The notes under the pieces: generated by a model
What the model saw: the letters and a program-made list of their open reading frames with translations, nothing else
Databases searched by the model: none
Told to the model about the DNA's origin: nothing
Translations under genes and position numbers: made by a program
NCBI GenBank assembly: GCA_964477035.1
Contig: CAYZCW010000003.1
Location: forward strand, 324,695-388,694
Length of the DNA stretch: 64,000 nt
Source of the DNA: SLSG01 sp964477035
GTDB lineage: Bacteria > Bacteroidota > Bacteroidia > Bacteroidales > UBA7960
Direction of reading: 5' to 3'
In this document: positions 8,767 through 17,000 of the stretch, one piece after another
Position numbering within the stretch: position 1 is the stretch's first letter
How the letters are laid out: the number at the start of each line of letters is the position of its first letter

Positions 8767-9180
8767 TTAGGATTGGTTCTTATTTTCACAAAACTCCATC
8801 AGTACCCCGTGGGTATATTTCGGATGAAGGAAGGCAATATCCAGTCCCTCGGCCCCTTTCCTCGGGTTTTTGTCTATCAGCTGCACCCCCTTTGCCTCCA
8901 CCTCGGACAGGGCGTTTTCGATGCCGTCCACCGCAAAAGCCAGGTGGTGCACCCCCTGACCCTTCTTCTCAATGAACTTGCCGATGGGCCCTTCGGGGTC
9001 GGTCGACTCCAGCAATTCGATTTTGGTCTGCCCGACCTTAAAAAAGGCCGTCCTGACCTTCTGGTCCTTCACCTCCTCAATGGCGTAACAAGTCAGTCCC
9101 AGCACGTCTTCATAATAGCGAATGGACTCTTCCAGGTTGGCAACAGCAATTCCAATGTGCTCGATGTGAGATAGCTTCAT
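8767..9180 (-). CDS. mce: methylmalonyl-CoA epimerase
   Basis: Interconverts (R)- and (S)-methylmalonyl-CoA, feeding the decarboxylase encoded downstream. The VOC (glyoxalase-like) fold is clear in 137 residues: HIEHIGIAV with metal ligand His8, EGVHHLAFAVDGIE with a second His, and HGVLMEF with the Glu ligand. The ATG at 9180 is chosen because the N-terminus MKLSHIEHIGIAV is family-typical; the 15 codons upstream are not. It leads the operon. Confidence 0.95.
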   Translation of the reverse strand: MKLSHIEHIGIAVANLEESIRYYEDVLGLTCYAIEEVKDQKVRTAFFKVGQTKIELLESTDPEGPIGKFIEKKGQGVHHLAFAVDGIENALSEVEAKGVQLIDKNPRKGAEGLDIAFLHPKYTHGVLMEFCENKNQS

Positions 9181-9275
9181 ATTGAAAAATTTTATGGGTT
9201 CACGCCCCGGAAGCGCCGGCAACACAAAGCGGGGAGTTGTGAAATATTTAACAAATTGCGCTGCTAAAATTGGGG

Positions 9276-9304
9276 CAAAGTTACTGTTTTTTCACGGCCC
9301 GCAA
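9276..9304 (-). promoter_or_regulatory. Bacteroidota-type promoter of the decarboxylase operon
   Basis: On the minus strand, TTG (9302-9304) is followed after 18 bases by TAACTTTG (9276-9283), close to the Bacteroidota TTG-N19-TAnnTTTG pattern. It would give a leader of about 90 bases before mce. Confidence 0.6.
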
Positions 9305-9341
9305 AACCAAAATGTTAAAAAAAGGCGGCGAAAAGGCAATT

Positions 9342-11246
9342 TTAATCGGATGGCTGCCAGGGCATTTCCAGCTCCCAATTTTGCCGAACCTGCAGGGGTT
9401 CGTCATGCATATAGACTTTTTCGGGCAGGATCCCCCTGAGGTAGTTCCCGGGGTCCCACCGGCCGTTGCCGTTTCGGTCGTGGATCAACCTCAGGCTGTA
9501 GGTGCCCGGGGCAAGATTTGGAAAAGTCACGGTACCGCTTTCCTCCAGCTGGCGCTCCTCCACCACCCGGAGGTTTTGACCAAGAAGCTGCAGGACATAG
9601 CGGCTGCCTTCCCGGGGCAGGACCAGGTTCATGATGAGCTTTCCATAAGCCTCGGCCGAAGTGGTTTTAAAGCGCCAGGCAAGGGTGTCGTTCCGCGCCC
9701 CGAACAAACCGGTCAGGGCGCCCGGCAAAAACTCCAGCCGGTAGTTGGATTCCTCCTCCAGTTCTTTGTCCAGGCGGAGCCGCCGCCGCACCGGATCGGT
9801 AAAATGAAACGCCGGTTCCAATGGAATCGAATCGTTCATCAGCAGGACAACCAGGTCCTCCTGGATGGTGTCAAGCGGACTGGAGGCGGTGAATTCCAGG
9901 GGCCGGAAATGAGGCCAGGTGCCCGCCCGCAATCCCTGCAGGCTCAACTCCAGCGGAATGTCACTGCGGTCAGGCGGGACCGGGGCCGTTTCCTCACGGC
10001 CTCTGGGCTGCCTGGGGCGGGTGGCCAGCTCCAGGGTGTCCAGCACCTGCCCCCTGTCTGTCACTTCCACGAAGAGGGAATCCGGCAGGGGGTCCGGCAG
10101 CCACACGGTCAGCGTATCCCTCCCGGGATTGCTTTCCATCAGGTGCCAGTCCCCGTCAACCTCCCGTTTCAGCTCCCTCAGCCCGACCGAATCGAAGGGC
10201 ACGCGGAAAACCAGGCGGATCTGTCCGGGTCCGACAGCCTGGCTGGCCGTGATCCTTTGTACCGTGTCCGCTTCCTGAAACAGGTACAGTGTATAGAAGG
10301 GCAGGCCCGTTCCCTCCTGCCCGGGAACCCCCTCTTCTGATGGCGGCACCGGATCCCCGCCGGGGATGTCCCCTTCCGGGGCCCTCTCCTGCGGTCCTCC
10401 CCCCGAAGGACGTCCTGAAGAAGCGGCTCCCGCAGAAGGCTCAGCAGGTCCGCCTGCCGGTTCCTCCCCTGAGGGTCCGGCTCCTTCCGGGCTGCCGCCT
10501 TCCGGCTCGCCCTCCGGCGGTGTGGCAGCCGGAACCGGCCGGCACACCGGACTCACCAGGCTGTCGAGAAAGGCGATCCTCTCATCCGGCAGGTCATACA
10601 GGAAATTGGCATTGTTGTCGACCAGCCCGAACGCCAGGTATTCCCCCGGCCGCATGTTGCGAATGGCAAACTGCCCTTCCTTGTCCGTCTTGGCCAGGTA
10701 TACAGGCCGCTCCAGGTAAGGAATGGAGTCCACGATGCTGTCGTACAGCATCACGAAGGCATCCGCCACCGGTTCCAGGGTGAAGGCATCCAGCACCTGT
10801 CCCGCCACCGAAAGGGAGTCGACATACTCCCCCGTGGAAAACACGAACTGGAAGTTGGGGATGACATTGCCTTCGGTGATGTCCCGGATGGCATCGCCGA
10901 AAAACAGGGAGTAGGTGGTATTCGGGCGCAGGGTCTCGTTGATTTCGAACACGATGGACTGCCGGCGCAGCCTCACCTCAGGCAGTGCGGACAAGGGAGG
11001 AGAGATGAGCATCTGCTGGCTCAGGTTGCGCAATTCCACATACTCATCGAAGTAAATGCGCACCTCTCCGCCACTGAACCGGGCTGAATAATTCGGGGGG
11101 GTGCTGCGCACCACCTCCGGAGGGTCTTCGTCACGGGGACCGCCCGTGGGACTGACCACATTGGCGCATGAGAAGGTCAGGCCGGCCAGCAGCAGCCACA
11201 GCATCCCACGAAAAACAGATCTCAGAAAAGTCCGGGCCGGGCCCAT
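9342..11246 (-). CDS. Ig-like domain lipoprotein
   Basis: Secreted lipoprotein of the Bacteroidota family with an N-terminal SbsA/Big_5-type Ig-like domain; its function is unknown. The ATG at 11246 precedes a signal peptide ending in the lipobox TFSC, followed by NVVSPTGGPRDEDPPEVV, the usual start of this family. The Ig-like domain covers about residues 40-145. A carboxypeptidase-regulatory-like segment follows (VAGQVLDAFTLEPVADAFVML). After it comes a low-complexity Pro/Gly/Glu/Ser linker at about 225-310, absent from most relatives as I know them. Beta-rich domains end near NLAPGTYSLRLIHDRNGNGRWDPG. It has 634 residues. Confidence 0.85.
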   Translation of the reverse strand: MGPARTFLRSVFRGMLWLLLAGLTFSCANVVSPTGGPRDEDPPEVVRSTPPNYSARFSGGEVRIYFDEYVELRNLSQQMLISPPLSALPEVRLRRQSIVFEINETLRPNTTYSLFFGDAIRDITEGNVIPNFQFVFSTGEYVDSLSVAGQVLDAFTLEPVADAFVMLYDSIVDSIPYLERPVYLAKTDKEGQFAIRNMRPGEYLAFGLVDNNANFLYDLPDERIAFLDSLVSPVCRPVPAATPPEGEPEGGSPEGAGPSGEEPAGGPAEPSAGAASSGRPSGGGPQERAPEGDIPGGDPVPPSEEGVPGQEGTGLPFYTLYLFQEADTVQRITASQAVGPGQIRLVFRVPFDSVGLRELKREVDGDWHLMESNPGRDTLTVWLPDPLPDSLFVEVTDRGQVLDTLELATRPRQPRGREETAPVPPDRSDIPLELSLQGLRAGTWPHFRPLEFTASSPLDTIQEDLVVLLMNDSIPLEPAFHFTDPVRRRLRLDKELEEESNYRLEFLPGALTGLFGARNDTLAWRFKTTSAEAYGKLIMNLVLPREGSRYVLQLLGQNLRVVEERQLEESGTVTFPNLAPGTYSLRLIHDRNGNGRWDPGNYLRGILPEKVYMHDEPLQVRQNWELEMPWQPSD

Positions 11247-11280
11247 GGGCAAATCATTTCAGGAAGCACAATGCATCCGA

Positions 11281-11288
11281 CAAAAATA
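11281..11288 (-). promoter_or_regulatory. Bacteroidota -7 element for the Ig-like lipoprotein gene
   Basis: TATTTTTG on the minus strand fits TAnnTTTG and lies 34 bases before the ATG. It overlaps the recurring word TTTTTGTCGGAT. No clear -33 element is seen. Confidence 0.4.
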
Positions 11289-11327
11289 CAAATCTTTACG
11301 GATTGCCGGACGGTCCGGCGCGGGCAT

Positions 11328-11948
11328 TCAAAGGGTTTTGAAAGCATGGCCGCCGGCAGACAGCTGCTCAAGCAGCCTCGGAAGGACGTACAGGCAATTC
11401 CCGGCGGCCAGGGGGCTGTCGTGGAACAGGACGACCGAGCCGTCGGTGGTCCGGCTGAGGGTGCGCCGGAGACAATCCTCCGGGCTCTGGCGTGCATCAT
11501 AGTCCCTGCTGGAAACCGACCACATCCAGGTCTGAAACCCCCGGCCATACAGGGCCTTCGCCTGCGAAGGACCCAGCCTTCCGAAAGGCGGCCGGAACAG
11601 GCGGGAACCGGTCACCCCGTACCCCCTTTCGGCATTGTCCAAAACCTTGTGTGCCGGCATCAGCCAGCCATTGAGGTGCTCCTGCCCGTGATTTCCGACC
11701 CTGTGGCCGGACGCCCGGATCCGGGCGGTAAGCGCCGGGTACCGCGCGGCATGCCGGCCCAGTAAAAAAAACGTGGCACGGGCCCCATGGCGCTCAAGGA
11801 TGTCCAGCACCCGGGGCGTCACCTCGGGGTGGGGTCCGTCGTCAAAGGTCAGGTACACCTGCCGCCCCCCCGCCGGCTTTTGCCAGTGCAGCCAGGGTGC
11901 AGTGAGCCACTGCAACAGCCCGTATACGGGGACCACGGGAAGATTCAT
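11328..11948 (-). CDS. polysaccharide deacetylase (NodB-type, CE4)
   Basis: Metal-dependent deacetylase of N-acetylated polysaccharide or peptidoglycan. The NodB domain fills almost all of the 206 residues: TFDDGPH (Asp36 and Asp37) is motif 1, NHGQEH (HxxxH) is motif 2 with Gly where Ser/Thr is usual, FRPPFGR is motif 3, WMWSVSSRDYD is motif 4, and VLFHDSP is the catalytic-His motif 5. The start is ATG 11948. No clear signal peptide is seen; the N-terminal hydrophobic stretch is weak, so its location is uncertain. Confidence 0.92.
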   Translation of the reverse strand: MNLPVVPVYGLLQWLTAPWLHWQKPAGGRQVYLTFDDGPHPEVTPRVLDILERHGARATFFLLGRHAARYPALTARIRASGHRVGNHGQEHLNGWLMPAHKVLDNAERGYGVTGSRLFRPPFGRLGPSQAKALYGRGFQTWMWSVSSRDYDARQSPEDCLRRTLSRTTDGSVVLFHDSPLAAGNCLYVLPRLLEQLSAGGHAFKTL

Positions 11949-12149
11949 CAGACAAATTACAAAGGATCCGGACCGGGGTCAGGCCCTTACACCGCCCCGG
12001 GAAGGTAAAGGTAAAAAAAACCGGGCCTTGCTCGTTCACAAGACCCGGAAACCAAAACAACTGAGAAAATCCAGAGGGAAACTGGGAAAGATGAAAAAAG
12101 GGCTTGTTTTCAGGTTGTTTCTCGTTTGTTTTACTTTTCGTCGGATGGG

Positions 12150-12434
12150 TTAGCGGATGATGGGGCGAAGCTCGCAGGGAATGTCATTCACTTCTGTCTC
12201 CGGCTTGCTCATCTCGCTGAGGTCAAATTTCCTCTCAAAAAGGCTCCGGCGTGCGCGGCTGAATTCAACAGCCTGGTCGAAAGGCAGGGTATCGGTGGCT
12301 TCCTCCACTTTCACAGGCATGGTCAGCGCCCTTCCAAGGGCATCGTAAAAAGTCAGGGTCCTTTTCGGGGTGGTGGCCTGGCCCAGGGTGGCGGTCAGAA
12401 TCAGTGCGGCGGTTATGATCAGTTTTGTTTTCAT
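12150..12434 (-). CDS. small secreted protein of unknown function
   Basis: Unrecognised 94-residue protein. The ATG at 12434 starts a clean signal peptide (MKTKLIITAALILTATLGQA), leaving a mature protein of about 74 residues. The mature part is charged, has no repeats, and has one Cys near the end (DIPCELRP). No family could be assigned. A sigma-54-like promoter lies 50 bases upstream (12484-12500), and the word TTTTCGTCGGAT follows the stop codon. Confidence 0.65.
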   Translation of the reverse strand: MKTKLIITAALILTATLGQATTPKRTLTFYDALGRALTMPVKVEEATDTLPFDQAVEFSRARRSLFERKFDLSEMSKPETEVNDIPCELRPIIR

Positions 12435-12483
12435 TTTGATGTTGGTTTTTGTGTTTGATATTGCGTGTGTCTGACCAATCATT

Positions 12484-12500
12484 AACCATCATCGTGCCAA
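12484..12500 (-). promoter_or_regulatory. sigma-54-like -24/-12 site before the small secreted protein
   Basis: On the minus strand TTGGCACGATGATGGTT matches the -24 half of the RpoN consensus fully (YTGGCACGR) but the -12 half only partly (TGGTT in place of TTGCW, so GT replaces the usual GC). The predicted start would be near 12474, giving a leader of about 40 bases. Weaker than the site before tolC. Confidence 0.4.
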
Positions 12501-12571
12501 ACTTTTTATGTTATTGATTTTATGTGTTTTACAACTCCCTTCATTGAAACAATCAAACAAACCGGATAAAA

Positions 12572-12618
12572 AAAACTGTCCGCCTGCGAATGGAAATTGT
12601 ACGCAGACGGACAGTTTT
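12572..12618 (-). terminator. hairpin terminator after malQ
   Basis: A 17-base stem with one mismatch (12572-12588 with 12602-12618, ends AAAACTGTCCG/CGGACAGTTTT) and a 13-base loop, followed on the minus strand by a T run. It lies 23 bases beyond the malQ stop and would end the transporter-malQ transcript. Confidence 0.8.
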
Positions 12619-12640
12619 CAGGATGTGGCCGGCGCCGGCC

Positions 12641-14128
12641 CTATCGCCGCCCGAAAATACGGGTCAGCTTCATCAGCGCCTCCGCATGGGCGGTCGTCAG
12701 GCTTTCCTTCCTGTACCGCCACCGCCAGTAGCCGGAAGGTTTTCCGGGAAAGTTCATGCGTGCATTGGTGTCGAGCCGCAGCACGTCCTGCAGGGGGGCA
12801 ATGGCCACGTCAGACACGGTGGACCAGGCCAGGCGGATGAAGGACCAGGCAGGATCGTTTTCGTCGATGCGGAAATAATCGCGCATCATCTGCCGGTCGC
12901 TTTCGGAGGCCTCATTGAACCGTCCCAGGGTGGTGTCGTTGTCGTGGGTGCCGGTATAGACCACGGTATTCTTGTCGTAGGTATGGGGGATGAACTCGTT
13001 CTCCTCGCCCGAGTCGAAGGCAAACTGCAGGATCTTCATGCCCGGCATGCCGAAATCGTCGCGCAGCTCCTCCACATCCGGGGTGATCACCCCGAGGTCT
13101 TCGGCCACAATGGGCAACTCGCCCAGGGCATCCGTCACGGCCTCCAGCATCTCACGGCCCCTGGCCCGCACCCACTCCCCCTTCACGGCGGTCGTTTCGC
13201 CATAGGGCACCGCCCAGTAGGCAGCCAGTCCGCGGAAATGGTCGATCCGCAGGATATCGTACAGCAGGAAACTGGAGCGGATGCGGTCGATCCACCAGGC
13301 AAAACCGGTTTCCTCCAGCCTGTCCCAGTCATAAATGGGGTTTCCCCAAAGCTGGCCCGTCTCACTGAAATAGTCCGGCGGCACCCCGGCCACCGTGATG
13401 GGGTTCAGCTTCTCGTCGAACTCAAACAATTCGGATCTGGCCCAGGCCTCGGCGCTGTCGAAGGCGACATAGAGCGGGATGTCACCGAAAATCCTGATGT
13501 CGTTCAGGTTGGCATAGGCCTTCAGCTCCAGCCACTGGCTGAAAAACAAAAACTGCACAAACCGGTAAAAATTGATCTCGTCCGAGAGGTGTTCCCGGTA
13601 GCGCTGCAGGGTGTCCGCATCCCGGGTGGTCAGCGGCCGGTCCCACTCAGACCATGCCTTCCCGCCCTGGTTGACCTTCAGGGCCATGTAAAAGGCATAA
13701 TCTTCCAGCCAGTGCTGGTGTTTGAGGCAGAAATTACCGAACCTTATTGCCTGCAGGCGGTCGTTCTGCGCGGAAAAATTGCCGTAGGCCTTCCTGAGCA
13801 GGGGATACTTGTAATTGAAAACAGCCCCGAAATCGACAGACTCCGGGTCGAAGGACTCCCGGGGCAGGTCGGCACCATCCAGCAGTCCCTGCTCCACCAG
13901 CTTGTCCAGGTCGATCAGCAGGGGGTTCCCGGCAAAGGCCGAAAAGCACTGGTAGGGAGAATCGCCGTAGCCTGTATGGCCCAGGGGCAGGATCTGCCAG
14001 ATCTTCTGTCCGGCCTGCACCAGAAAGTCCACAAATTCATGCGCCTCTTTTCCCATGGTCCCTATCCCGTATTTCCCGGGCAGGGAGGTGATATGCAGCA
14101 GGATACCGCTTGAACGTTCTTTAGACAT
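12641..14128 (-). CDS. malQ: 4-alpha-glucanotransferase (amylomaltase)
   Basis: GH77 enzyme that transfers maltosyl and longer glucan chains and releases glucose; cytoplasmic maltodextrin metabolism. At 495 residues it is the compact amylomaltase form. It shows SGILLHITSLPGKYGIGTMG at the N-terminus, the nucleophile region DILRIDHFRG, the acid/base region PIVAEDLG and TGTHDNDTT with the transition-state Asp. It lies 18 bases after a sugar transporter gene, so the pair is probably one transcript for uptake and breakdown of maltose or maltodextrin. Confidence 0.97.
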   Translation of the reverse strand: MSKERSSGILLHITSLPGKYGIGTMGKEAHEFVDFLVQAGQKIWQILPLGHTGYGDSPYQCFSAFAGNPLLIDLDKLVEQGLLDGADLPRESFDPESVDFGAVFNYKYPLLRKAYGNFSAQNDRLQAIRFGNFCLKHQHWLEDYAFYMALKVNQGGKAWSEWDRPLTTRDADTLQRYREHLSDEINFYRFVQFLFFSQWLELKAYANLNDIRIFGDIPLYVAFDSAEAWARSELFEFDEKLNPITVAGVPPDYFSETGQLWGNPIYDWDRLEETGFAWWIDRIRSSFLLYDILRIDHFRGLAAYWAVPYGETTAVKGEWVRARGREMLEAVTDALGELPIVAEDLGVITPDVEELRDDFGMPGMKILQFAFDSGEENEFIPHTYDKNTVVYTGTHDNDTTLGRFNEASESDRQMMRDYFRIDENDPAWSFIRLAWSTVSDVAIAPLQDVLRLDTNARMNFPGKPSGYWRWRYRKESLTTAHAEALMKLTRIFGRR

Positions 14129-14146
14129 AGGTTTTCCGGTTATGGA

Positions 14147-15910
14147 TTAGGAAATGGCTTGTTTGATTTTCTTTTCGTCTTCGTCATCGACAAACAGCAC
14201 CGTGATGGCCGCCACAATGAACGAGCCCCCGCCCAGCACCAGGGCCCAGATGGCCTGGCCGCCGGCGATGGTGGTGACAAAAAACCCCAGCAGGCTGGCC
14301 GCCATGATCTGCGGAATGACGATAAAGAAATTAAATATCCCCATATAGGTCCCCATCTTGTGAGCCGGCAGGGAGCCGGTCAGGATGGCATAGGGCATGG
14401 ACAGGATGCTGGCCCAGGCGAGTCCCACGCCCACCATCGAAAGAAGGATCAGGTTCGGGTTGCCGATGAAATAGATCGAGATGAACCCTGCCGCCCCGGC
14501 CAGAAGGGCGATCATGTGTGTGATCCGGCGGTTGGTCCACCGTGCCAGGAATGGCAGGAAAAACGCCAGCAGGGCGGCAAAGCCGTTGTAGGCGGCAAAG
14601 GCCACACCGACCCAGTCGGCCCCCCTGTTGTACTCCTGCTGTATGCGGTCGAGCGTCGCGTTCAGTCCGCCGCTGACCTCCAGGCCCCGGTCTTCCCGGA
14701 AGAAGTTCACCACCCGCATGCTGGCCACCACGTTCGACTGCCCTGCAAGCACCTGTTGTTCATAGGTCCTGAGTTCCTCTCCGACCCGCTGCAGGTCTCC
14801 GTACCAGTCGGCCCCGGTCTGTTCCTGCAACTGCAGGCTGATGGCCTTCATCTCTTCCAGCTCGGCCGCGGTAATCTTCATGTCATAGATGTGACTGGTC
14901 ACCCCGGCCGTGGTATAGATCCACATGGCGAACAGGGCGAACCAGGAGAAAAACTGCACCACCGCCAGCTGGCCCATGGTTTTGGGCATGCGGAACAAAT
15001 CGTTGATCACCACCACGAAACCATGCCTGCCGTTGCCCCGGCGGATCATCAGCCCCGTCAGCAGCTGGATCAGCCCGAAAAGGGCCAGTCCGCCGGACAG
15101 GATGTACAATTCCCCCTCCAGGCCCAGCCAGTACACCAGGCCCGTCAGCAGGAGGCCGCCAAGGATCCAGAAAGGGGCGTACTTTAAAAACCTTTGGGCC
15201 GGCAGCAGCTCATCCCGCTCGTGCTGTCTTCTTTTATCATCGTCGGACCGGTTTCTCTCGAACGCCGCAAGTTCTTCGGGCGAGTACTCCCTGGTGCGGA
15301 TCACCGTCCACAGCACCGACAGGAAAAACACCGCCGCACCGATATAAAAGGCAAATTTCACCGAGGGAGGGATGCGCTCCCCGGCGGCCAGGTCGGCCAC
15401 GTTGGAAATACCCAGCCAGTTGGTGAGCACGTAAGGCAGGCCACTGGCCACCACCGCCCCCACGCCGATGAAAAAGCTCTGCATGGCGAACCCTTTGGTC
15501 CGCTGTTCGGGCGGCAGCATATCGCCCACGAAGGCCCGGAAAGGCTCCATGGAGACATTGATCGAGGCATCCAGTATCCAGAGCATGCCCGCGGCCACCC
15601 ACAGGAAAGGACTGTTGGGCATGATCACCAGCGCCAGCGAGGCCAGGATGGCCCCCACCAGGAAGAAGGGCCTGCGCCGGCCCAACCGGTTCCAGGTGTT
15701 GTCGCTGAGGTATCCGACAATGGGCTGAACGATCAAACCGGTTACCGGGGCGGCGATCCACAAAATGGGGATGGTGCCGATGTCTGCGCCAAGGCTTTCA
15801 AAGATGCGGCTGACATTGGCATTCTGAAGGGCAAAACCGAACTGGATGCCCAGGAATCCGAAACTCATGTTCCAGATCTGCCAGAAGCTCAAGCGGGGTT
15901 GTGTTTTCAT
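14147..15910 (-). CDS. MFS transporter, SLC45-like (probable maltose/maltodextrin:H+ symporter)
   Basis: Twelve-helix major facilitator protein of 587 residues, longer than most MFS proteins. It has the family motif GYLSDNTWNRLGRRRPFFLVG between helices 2 and 3, and N-terminal FWQIWNMSFGFLGIQFGFALQ, typical of the bacterial relatives of SLC45 sucrose/maltose carriers. A large soluble loop (about residues 350-425) with coiled-coil character splits the second half. The location just before malQ supports an alpha-glucoside substrate. A near-match -7 element (TATCTTTA) lies at 15944 on the minus strand. Confidence 0.85.
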   Translation of the reverse strand: MKTQPRLSFWQIWNMSFGFLGIQFGFALQNANVSRIFESLGADIGTIPILWIAAPVTGLIVQPIVGYLSDNTWNRLGRRRPFFLVGAILASLALVIMPNSPFLWVAAGMLWILDASINVSMEPFRAFVGDMLPPEQRTKGFAMQSFFIGVGAVVASGLPYVLTNWLGISNVADLAAGERIPPSVKFAFYIGAAVFFLSVLWTVIRTREYSPEELAAFERNRSDDDKRRQHERDELLPAQRFLKYAPFWILGGLLLTGLVYWLGLEGELYILSGGLALFGLIQLLTGLMIRRGNGRHGFVVVINDLFRMPKTMGQLAVVQFFSWFALFAMWIYTTAGVTSHIYDMKITAAELEEMKAISLQLQEQTGADWYGDLQRVGEELRTYEQQVLAGQSNVVASMRVVNFFREDRGLEVSGGLNATLDRIQQEYNRGADWVGVAFAAYNGFAALLAFFLPFLARWTNRRITHMIALLAGAAGFISIYFIGNPNLILLSMVGVGLAWASILSMPYAILTGSLPAHKMGTYMGIFNFFIVIPQIMAASLLGFFVTTIAGGQAIWALVLGGGSFIVAAITVLFVDDEDEKKIKQAIS

Positions 15911-15957
15911 AGACCGGCGGCCATTGGGGGTAAAAAAAGGTTTAAAGATACGTTTTT

Positions 15958-16623
15958 TCAGGTATTCAGATAGTTCATCAGGGATTCGTACCGGCTGTGC
16001 AACAGGTCGTCCATGCTGCTTTCCTCAGAAAATGAAGCGGCGATGATGTAGTTATAGCGGTTGAATGTCTGGATGATGGGTGAGAGGTCGATCCGGTTCA
16101 CCTTGATGGTCACCTCCAGGCGGGTGCTTTCGGGAAAGGAGGTGATGTAGGAGCTCAGCACCTTGGCATCGTTCGACTCCACAATGCGTGCGATCTCGGC
16201 CAGGGAGTAATCGTGGCTGTTGACCTCGAGCACCAGGATGCCGCCCGGCTGTTTGACCGAAGCCACCTCGGCCACGATCGCAGCAAGCCGGTCCAGGGTC
16301 ACCGCTCCGAGGTATTGCTCCTTTTCATCCAGCACCGGCACCAGGCTCAGCTTCTCGGCCACGGCCAGCCGGATCAGGTCATACACATGCTGTCCCTGCT
16401 GCACGTACGGCCTGGGCAAAGCCAGGCGGCAGCTGCCCAGGGGCGCCTCCGGATCGTCCAGGTTGAGCACCGCCAGCTCGGAGATTACCCCCACGAAACG
16501 GTCGCCGTCAATGACCGGCAGGTGCGTCAGCCTCAGGTCGTCCATCAGGGCCAGGGCCGAGTCTCCCGTGTCCGTCAGCCGGAGGGGAGAGACCAGGTCG
16601 CTGAGAAAATCTTTTATAAGCAT
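15958..16623 (-). CDS. CBS-pair domain protein with C-terminal ACT-like region
   Basis: Cytoplasmic regulatory protein of 221 residues. Two CBS motifs occupy residues 1-125 (LTHLPVIDGDRFVGVIS and LSLVPVLDEKEQYLGAVT), a fold that binds adenine nucleotides. The remainder (about 130-210) contains GGILVLEVNSHDYSLAEIARI and LEVTIKVN, which resembles an ACT domain. In other Bacteroidota this family is often found near pdxJ or NAD kinase; here pdxJ is the next protein gene but divergent. Its target is unknown. Confidence 0.85.
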   Translation of the reverse strand: MLIKDFLSDLVSPLRLTDTGDSALALMDDLRLTHLPVIDGDRFVGVISELAVLNLDDPEAPLGSCRLALPRPYVQQGQHVYDLIRLAVAEKLSLVPVLDEKEQYLGAVTLDRLAAIVAEVASVKQPGGILVLEVNSHDYSLAEIARIVESNDAKVLSSYITSFPESTRLEVTIKVNRIDLSPIIQTFNRYNYIIAASFSEESSMDDLLHSRYESLMNYLNT

Positions 16624-16733
16624 ATTCTTTCCCCGTTAATGATATGTGAAGGTATGAATTTTTGCAAAATCCTGTTTTAAAACAAAAAGGAAAGCCGCAT
16701 AAAACAAAGTGCCCGATATTTTAAAAAAATGGG

Positions 16734-16741
16734 TAATTTTG
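16734..16741 (+). promoter_or_regulatory. possible -7 element upstream of tRNA-Gly
   Basis: TAATTTTG fits TAnnTTTG, 71 bases before the tRNA. No TTG sits at the right distance, and the leader would be long for a tRNA gene, so this is tentative. Confidence 0.3.
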
Positions 16742-16812
16742 TCCTTGTCCGGAGCCTGCCGGCGGGACAGGGGCCCCTGGGCCATGTCCGGGGCAGCATG
16801 CTCCACCGAGTA

Positions 16813-16884
16813 GCGGAAGTAGCTCAGGGGTAGAGCATCAGCTTCCCAAGCTGAGGGTCGCGGGTTCGAATCCCGTTTTCCGCT
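16813..16884 (+). tRNA. tRNA-Gly (anticodon CCC)
   Basis: A 72-base cloverleaf. Acceptor GCGGAAG pairs with TTTCCGC; the D arm is AGCTCAGGGGTAGAGC. The anticodon stem is TCAGC/GCTGA with loop TTCCCAA, giving CCC, which reads GGG. The T arm has TTCGAAT in the loop. No CCA is encoded. A strong terminator follows 12 bases later. Confidence 0.95.
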
Positions 16885-16896
16885 CACCCGCAAAAG

Positions 16897-16925
16897 ACCA
16901 CCCTGCCTTCAGGGTGGTTTTTTTT
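16897..16925 (+). terminator. intrinsic terminator after tRNA-Gly
   Basis: Perfect 9-bp stem ACCACCCTG/CAGGGTGGT with a 4-base loop, followed by eight T. Confidence 0.92.
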
Positions 16926-16979
16926 ATTTTTCGTCGGACGGGTCCGCAGCCCCCTGTTTTATTTGCCGGGATGAAGGCG

Positions 16980-16987
16980 TATCTTTG
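16980..16987 (+). promoter_or_regulatory. Bacteroidota -7 element for pdxJ
   Basis: TATCTTTG matches TAnnTTTG exactly and lies 13 bases before the pdxJ ATG, so the leader would be only a few bases long. Confidence 0.55.
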
Positions 16988-17000
16988 CAAAAAAAGCCTC

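Noticed and set aside
16636..16893. 85-codon open frame overlapping tRNA-Gly on the opposite strand
   Set aside because: It runs through the tRNA and has no recognisable protein features.
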